Source of the DNA: Drosophila miranda
Lineage: Eukaryota; Arthropoda; Insecta; Diptera; Drosophilidae
DNA length: 64,000 nt
NCBI RefSeq assembly: GCF_003369915.1
Contig: NC_046677.1
Location: 5,642,001-5,706,000 of the forward strand
Direction: 5' to 3'
Shown: piece after piece, positions 57,790 to 64,000 of the stretch
Layout: the number at the start of each line of letters is the position of its first letter
Numbering within the stretch: position 1 is the first letter of the stretch
The notes under the pieces: model-generated
The model's database searches: none
What the model was told of the DNA's origin: nothing
What the model saw: the letters and a program-made list of their open reading frames with translations, nothing else
Translations under genes and position numbers: made by a program

Positions 57790-60243
57790 CGTGGGAGAGT
57801 CGTGTTATTCATGCTTTGAGGATGATTATGATTATTTTGATTATGATTAAAGACAATGATAGTGAAAGTGCAAGAAAGAAGGAAAGGAAGATTTTTTATA
57901 GAATGTTTAGTTCAAATTATTTTTAAGTAAATTAAGTAAATTCTTAGTTATCAAGTTGTCATTTATAATTTACTCTTGGTGCATTGTAACCTCTCAAAGA
58001 TACGGCTTCTTAGTTGCTATTTTTTTGGCTTATGAGTTGATAAGAGGAAGTGATTTAGATCTTAGAACTCTGATCATTGGCCGTTAGGGTTGGAGGAGAA
58101 GCTTACTAAAGAAATCAAATGGAACTCTCATCGTTCAAAGATTGATGATTGTCGGAATGAATAGAACAATAATCACAGAATCGATGTATTTCTGATGGAA
58201 CCAATGAAGAATATTCTAGGGAGCTCTAATGTTCCTCGAACCGCTCTCCGGTGCGGTTAATAGCGTCGCGCGCCATGCAGCAGCGCATATCGGTCGGTTG
58301 GACTGCGTTAAAGGCTTTGGCCTAATGTGGCATGGGCATGATATGCAACGTCCAAAGATAAGAATGATTTAAGCCTCTTAAAACTATCTCCCAAACAAAT
58401 ATTCAACAAGGAATCATTGAACCAATTACCATTAAGAAAGGTGCAAATAATGGAGTACTTTCTTGCAATGCAATCGATCTTCTTCCATCGTGAAACAAGG
58501 TTAAGGCCAAGGCTATACTGTGTACAGTGATTGAGTAATTCAATCTTCAAGAACCTCCACTATTGAATGCCGATGATACTGATGATGATGATGATGATGA
58601 TGATGATGTTTGCCAATTGGAGCGACTGTCACTGAACCCTCTGATGGCTGTTGCAATCGCATCGACCGATTGCGGTATCCACCAGTATCCTCTCTCAATT
58701 AATGGCAATTTAGGCGCCATATTTGCGTGTATGGTACTCATTCAATTAGTGCCGCATGCCAATAAAGCGAACGAATGCTCCCATAAACTTGAGTTGAGTT
58801 TGGGTGCCGGGATTTCACCAGAGTCACAGAGTGTCGCGCGATAAGATTACCCCACAATGCACCCACAGAACACCAGAAAACATGACCCAAAAGCAAACAC
58901 ACACAACGGCAGAAAGAGACCACCAACAATAATGACACCGAGACCGAAACCGAGACCCCCAGCAACAGCAAACGACAATACAAACCACTTACAGAAAATA
59001 CAGCTCGGCGGATGCCACCGGCTGCTGTTGAGGCATATCCATATCCATTCGGTTATTGGCCAATTTGGAGGTGTTACCCAGACTGGAGGCGACACAGGTG
59101 GACTCCCATTCCGAGCGGCACTCGGACCACGGCAATGGCGAGCGAAACGATTCGTACAAATAACGTAGGGTTATGCCCATTATAGCGACATAGTAGGTGG
59201 TCACCATGGATATGGACACAACCTGACCAATTCCAACACCTATACGAGTACGAGATGCGGTTTCGAGGATGGGTTGATGAGCACAAATGATGATGTACGT
59301 GGTTCAGATTCAGTTCCTTTGGTTGCTATGCTCTTGCTTGAGGGGTAATCTGATATTCTTTGAGGGTTTAAACTGTGGAAGTTGAATAACTTACTGGTAT
59401 CATAGCTAACAAAAAATCCAATCTAATTTACAGAAAAATCGATTCAAATCGATACATTTTTTGGTTGGTACTTTTTTAAACAAAACATAACATATGGACA
59501 AGGTAATCTATTAACTTCCAGTCTCGATTAAAATCGATAATTATCGAACAACAGATAGAACTGGAATTTTCCGTATTACATTAGATATCCATTTAGTTCT
59601 TGAAAGTATAAATATTCCCTACTTTCTACGTCAAGTGTCCACAATTCAGAAAAGCATCGCTTGAAATCGATAATTATCGATTGACAGCAATCACTTCTGC
59701 TTCTGGTATCTTCGCCGCAAGAGCATCAAAACCTCGAACTGAACCCAAAAAGTGAACTTTCACAAACGCTTACCTTTCATCGCTGGACACAAATCGAAAA
59801 CCTTTACTGAACCGCGACTGGAAAACTGACCAATTACCATTTCCAGATAGTAAATCGGTTTGCCAATCAGAAACAGCACAATGAGATATGGTATGAGGAA
59901 GGCACCACCGCCATTGTCGAGAGCGGTGAAGGGGAATCGCCAGACATTGCCGAGGCCCACCGACATGGCGATGCAGGACATTAGGAACTCCACTCCCTTG
60001 CCCCAGGTGGCGCGTTCCTCTGACAATTTGCCCGCTCCTGCCTCCTGGTCGGCATTATCGCGACCGGCTGCTGTAGCGCCTGGCACCGGACTGTTGGACT
60101 GTATGAAAAGAGCGATGTTTAGTTGGCTCATAGTTTGTTTTCGGGACCAAACCGCTTACCGATATCACCACAGTGCTCGCTGTGCTGCGTCCATCGTCGC
60201 CTATAAAAGCCGGATTTTGGTGATTATGATGCGATGTTTCCAT
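55893..60243 (-). CDS. SLC6 (nutrient amino-acid transporter type) sodium-dependent transporter
   Basis: Six coding exons with matching splice phases: 60243-60160, 60098-59774, then either 59239-58993 or 57699-57417, then 57289-56548, 56483-56207 and 56137-55893. The product is 639 or 651 residues, normal for SLC6. The start is [10 protein letters not shown]; an ATG at 60131 lies in the first intron (60159-60099) and is rejected. TM1 has the family signature [11 protein letters not shown] and the second exon continues through [16 protein letters not shown]. Later blocks are [58 protein letters not shown] and [15 protein letters not shown], ending in KNWGPLDP. It resembles insect nutrient amino-acid transporters of the NAAT1 kind, which carry neutral amino acids with sodium across the plasma membrane; the substrate is inferred. 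The acceptor just before the ATG (60250-60251) shows that a 5' UTR exon lies upstream. Confidence 0.92.
57417..57699 (-). other. SLC6 alternative exon 3b
   Basis: 283 bases, acceptor GGAAAG, donor GTAAGT, with the same phases as exon 3a. It encodes [20 protein letters not shown], then [24 protein letters not shown] and a longer loop with an N-glycosylation site (KNYTIN) ending SSEWYFV. It is homologous to exon 3a, so inclusion of both would duplicate TM3 and shift the frame; mutually exclusive use is expected. Confidence 0.88.
57700..58992 (-). other. Intron between the alternative exons
   Basis: 1.3 kb with a (GA)n tract at about 57752-57783, a (GAT)n tract at about 58580-58608 and a GC-rich patch at about 58230-58330. 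I looked for a third exon-3 copy and found none. Confidence 0.6.
58993..59239 (-). other. SLC6 alternative exon 3a
   Basis: 247 bases, acceptor TATAG, donor GTAAGT, entry phase 1 and exit phase 2. It encodes [20 protein letters not shown], then [24 protein letters not shown] and a loop rich in Met, Asn and Gln ending SAELYFL. This is TM3 and the large extracellular loop with its two conserved cysteines. Confidence 0.88.
59240..59773 (-). other. Intron before the alternative exons
   Basis: 534 bases. It contains several ATCGATAATTATCGA-type inverted blocks at about 59530-59550 and 59660-59690, and three or more AAATCGAT cores. These recur at short intervals and could matter for exon choice, but that is a guess. 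Confidence 0.5.
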
Positions 60244-60251
60244 AGTTTCCT

Positions 60252-63200
60252 GCAAAATACAGTCAACAGTTCTATTAGCAGCGAGTTTTCAAGTTCAACT
60301 GAATGGGAATTCTATTGTGATATGCTTTTTTTTTTTGCTCAGATCACGATTAGATGAAAGAAGCTGTATAAATGACAATCAGATAAACCCAAAATGATCT
60401 TGAAGATAAGAAATGATGTCACTGTCACGAGCTAGAGATAAGGTTAGACGAATGGTTAGCCATATAGAGAGAGAGTGACCGACTGTCTTGGCCCTTTAGA
60501 TACTGCAATTTATTGTCTGTCTGGCATAGATAATGCAAGAGGTTTTCAACTCGAAATATGTGCTTTCCAAGTTCCATTAGATATCTGTGGGGCTCCGTCT
60601 TGGTGGAGAAAAATTCACAGAATGAGAGTCAAATGTTTTGCCCAGCTATAGATTACAACAAATTAAGAGCAAATTTAATACTCATAAAACAATTAACAAG
60701 ACTGTAAAAATTCGCCAACTAAGGAGTAAATTTCTTCAAATTTCTTATTCACCGCACGCAAATTGTGGCAGAACGCAACAAAAATTCCCCACAAACAAAT
60801 TGACGTCTAAATCCGCTTTAAATTATTTTCATTATTTTGTTGTATTTATTTTCAGAATAAAACTGGTTTTCTCGTTGCTCGTTGCTTGTTAAAAGTGTTC
60901 TAAAAAATTCCCCCCCCCCATCCCGACTTGGGGATGAATCAGACCCAAAGACAAGATCTATTCTTCTTTTAATTTTTGTCGAGGCTTCTTGGAATCGAAT
61001 TAAGAGAATGTCTCAAGTGACGTCATGAATGTCAAGCAGTTGTTCAGGTGAGTTAATAGCAGTTTTAACTGGTTTTAAAATTTACGATCCGATCGGTTTC
61101 TTTTGTAAGAAAAGAAGGGTCGAGAAGTGTTGACAAGACAACGAAACTGAATGGAATAATGGACGATTTTTATACATTTAATAATTTCTTTATATTTTAA
61201 AAAAGATTTTTAAAAACATGAATACCTAGAAAAATTTGTTGTAATTAATGCTCGCCTGAAACCTTTTTGGAAGCATACAAATATGATGCTTTAAGCCCCA
61301 GATGGAACCCCCACAGTTTTAATGGTACCAGTCTCTAAAAGATACAGAACATCTTCTTTTCCATTCATAAAGAGCCCGCTTTATTTCCTGATTCACACTC
61401 TACCTTTGATACAGGTATTACTTTACCATACTCTGTGTTTGTTTAATGCCTTGTCTGTTTTAGCAAGTACTTGTATCCATAGCATGGCAAATCCATTGCA
61501 AACTTTACCTTCGTTCAGAGTCAACAAACACTTGAATCGAAACTACCGCCAGAGACTACCGTCGGAGAGGCATTAGCATGCAAAAACGTGTTTTTAAAAT
61601 ATGACCAGCTTGTTGCGCTGGCAGCCAAAACAAATAGACGGTAACGATCGAATCGTTAGACGAATCACAAAAATATATACAAAATATACAAAAATACATA
61701 CATATATGCATATGCATATATTTATGAGCTTTTGTGTCTACATTGCGTATACGTCATCAGTTGAAAGAGCCAACCAAAAAAGGTCAATACGTCTGGAATT
61801 TTATGAAAGGCGAATCTGGGTATTCTCTAACGTTGGAGTATATTTATAAAGTTTTTTTTTTTTTTCTAAATTACATGACGAAGAACTTCAGAGGAATTTT
61901 AATAGTTTTTTTTTGTACTTTCGGCGTTTTAAAGTGAAACTTAAAATAGTTCCTTCTGCTGGTTTGTTCTTAAATTTACTCTGTAACAAACGTGTATTGT
62001 TCTTTAGTTTAGGTACCTCTGTGAGTGCTTATTTGACTCATTTATTTATACCCTTTTTAAATAGTTTTTGGAGGCTTTAAAAACTTTTAAAATTGGTTTG
62101 GATGCTTAAATTTCTTTACAATTATACATCAACAGTTTCTGCTGGTTTTTATATTATAATAGTAATAGTTCTTTGATGATTTTAAATATCCATTCTGTGC
62201 CTTAATACTTTTTACCTACAGTAAATATCCATTTATAATGGTGAGAGAAGCCGTCTTTGAAATTATTTCAAATTCAACCAATAGCCAAGTTCTATCCTAA
62301 GACCTATGAGCACCTTTGAAAATCTCCTGTCATTCTTAAAACTGTAGAAGAAGGATCTTAAGAAATAAGACCATTTCTGGAGTAGGTTTTAAAAGTTTCT
62401 ATAATATTTAAATATCATGTCATGCCATCGTTTCGAGGGAGAGGAATTCCTTGCCAGCTCCATGATAATCTCTATAAAATAAACCCTAAAACCCTTGCTC
62501 TTAGTGTTGATATTTTTTTGTATAGTTCAGATAACCTTATAGTGACGATTCGCACTGTATAATTTGCATGATCTGTAGTACTTCCTTGAGCGGATTTATT
62601 GGTGATTTACCTGTTGCTTCGGCTTCTTCTGTTTTGTTTCTTTTTGCTTCTTACACGTTCACTTCACAGTATTGCGGCTCACTTCACTTGGGCGACAATT
62701 AATTTTAAGCTGATTTACAGTGGTTATTGTTGTTGTTGTTGTTGTTGTTGCAGCTGTGGTGGTGGTGGTTTAAGTTTGTTATTAAAAGGTAAAGTAACTG
62801 GCCGCCTTTAACCGCTTTGAACCGGCACTTTAGCTGGTATTTCTGTTGTCGTTCAATTGAAACTCTTTTCGGATCCAAGGCTATGTCTTTTTATTTCAAA
62901 TGTTAAACCAAAAATGCAGCTATTTGTATATTTTTTTTCAATTGTTGGCCATCTTCTCGCACGTTATTTCTTTTTTGTTTGGTGGAAAATCACTGTTGGT
63001 TTTTTTTTTTTGGCAGAAACCTTTACGAAAACCCGTTATTATTATTGCGCTAGCCAAAAAATCGGTTGGCGCGTATTGTTTTCCACTGATCGGATCGCTG
63101 TATCTTTCTGTACACAAGCCGAGTGCTAGCAGCCAACTGAATGGGACAGGGCAAGGCTTTGATGGTTTTATTGTGAACTTGACTTCACTTCAATTCAGAG

Positions 63201-64000
63201 GCAGGCCAGCGATCCAACAGCTCGCTCGGCACAGCGACGGAATATAGGTGAAAGCTTTGTTGTGACCCAGTTTGAGAGCCATGTGTCTTGGCTGAAAGAA
63301 CGTGCGGCTTGTGACTTAGCTGAGTAGTAGGTGCGGGTCTTTGATGAGTGATCTTTGGGCGGGTGGTTTGAGTCTATGATAACGGATTTGGAGTAGGATT
63401 TCGACTGGGAGTAGCTATAGGATTATTTGAAAGATGTTGACCACCAATTTGATAAGAATATCATTAGAGGAAATGTGACAAAGAAAGCTTTTAACAAAGA
63501 TTTCTGAAAAGGTTGAATCTTGGAAGAAATGAGATTCGCTTTTGTGATGGCCTTAAAAATTCCCATGATGCGGCTTGTGACTTGGCTGGGTAGCGTGTCT
63601 TTGATGCCTGATCTTTGGGCGGGTGGTTTGAGTCTGTGATAACGGATTTGGAGCAGGACTTGGAATGAGAGTAGATATAGGATTATTTATAAGAGTCTTC
63701 AAAAAAATTGAATCATGTTCGAGTCTAGATTCTCTTTTGTGATGCTTTTAAAAATTCCCATTATGTAATGCTTTAATGTGTTGAAATAATGCATATAGAC
63801 ATTATCTAGCCATTTGGAAATCTCTAATGATGTCCTACATAAAATAAGAGTTTTTCTGTTCTAAAATATTTATAAAGTGTGACATTTACTCTGTGATCGA
63901 TCCAGTCCCTGTACGTCACATTTTTTCTTTGCTGCACTTTTCCGCCCTATTCATTCCCCTCTCTTTTATACAGTCCTTTTTTCTAAACAACTTCCACCTG
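60252..64000. other. Upstream region of the SLC6 gene
   Basis: No coding gene is supported. The 5' UTR exon and promoter of the SLC6 gene should lie here or beyond. It contains a (TTG)n tract at about 62726-62750 and a direct repeat: the block around 63300-63430 (GCGGCTTGTGACTT, then GGGCGGGTGGTTTGAGTCT) recurs at about 63565-63690. Confidence 0.5.
63300..63690. repeat. Imperfect direct repeat of about 120 bases
   Basis: The stretch GGCTTGTGACTT, then TGATCTTTGGGCGGGTGG and TGATAACGGATTTGGAG appears at about 63305-63430 and again at about 63570-63690, with differences. Confidence 0.7.

Noticed and set aside
60098-60131. Alternative SLC6 start MSQLNIALF
   Set aside because: It lies in a 61-base intron with good splice sites; the [10 protein letters not shown] start upstream joins in frame.
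1-64000. CRISPR arrays, rRNA or tRNA genes
   Set aside because: None seen; the tandem arrays are microsatellites without spacers, and no tRNA-like cloverleaf was noticed by eye, though a covariance-model scan would be needed to be sure.

Overview
The window is nuclear DNA from an insect, almost certainly a Drosophila and probably an obscura-group species. This is inferred from short introns of 55-61 bp, DINE-1/INE-1-type Helitron remnants with GTCT/GTCC tracts, DREF sites, abundant microsatellites and Drosophila-like proteins; the species itself cannot be proved from sequence alone.

Bases 1-10150 are mostly non-coding DNA rich in simple repeats, with two small intronless genes on the minus strand. 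One is an 85-residue RING protein with a SUMO-interaction-like motif, resembling degringolade/RNF4. The other is a divergent, full-length KDEL-receptor paralogue. Bases 10150-16390 are a nested composite: a decayed Tc1-like transposon whose transposase is split by a segment carrying a BTBD9-like gene, with three DINE-1 copies around it. Bases 16390-24800 hold no gene I can support.

Bases 24800-55060 are a mobile-element-rich cluster built around a short, BTBD9-derived BTB-BACK-discoidin gene family: two further complete copies, one truncated chimera and three fragments. A young Ty3/gypsy-type LTR element (25351-33591, minus strand) lies in the 3' flank of one fragment, with 4-bp target duplications, and the empty site is preserved in neighbouring copies. 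A tandem duplication of about 9.5 kb (30544-40041 and 40054-49530) doubled part of that element, a DINE-1, a BTBD9-like gene and a secreted Kunitz-like gene. Further on, an inverted-repeat element and another DINE-1 split the fourth BTBD9-like copy.

Bases 55770-60250 hold a complete SLC6 amino-acid-transporter gene (minus strand, six coding exons). Its third coding exon exists in two homologous versions of the same phase, so they are probably spliced mutually exclusively. Bases 60250-64000 are its upstream region, where an unidentified 5' UTR exon must lie.

No operon-like logic links the genes. The common theme is local amplification of a BTB adaptor gene together with its promoter and 3' flank, in a region repeatedly hit by DNA transposons, Helitrons and an LTR element.
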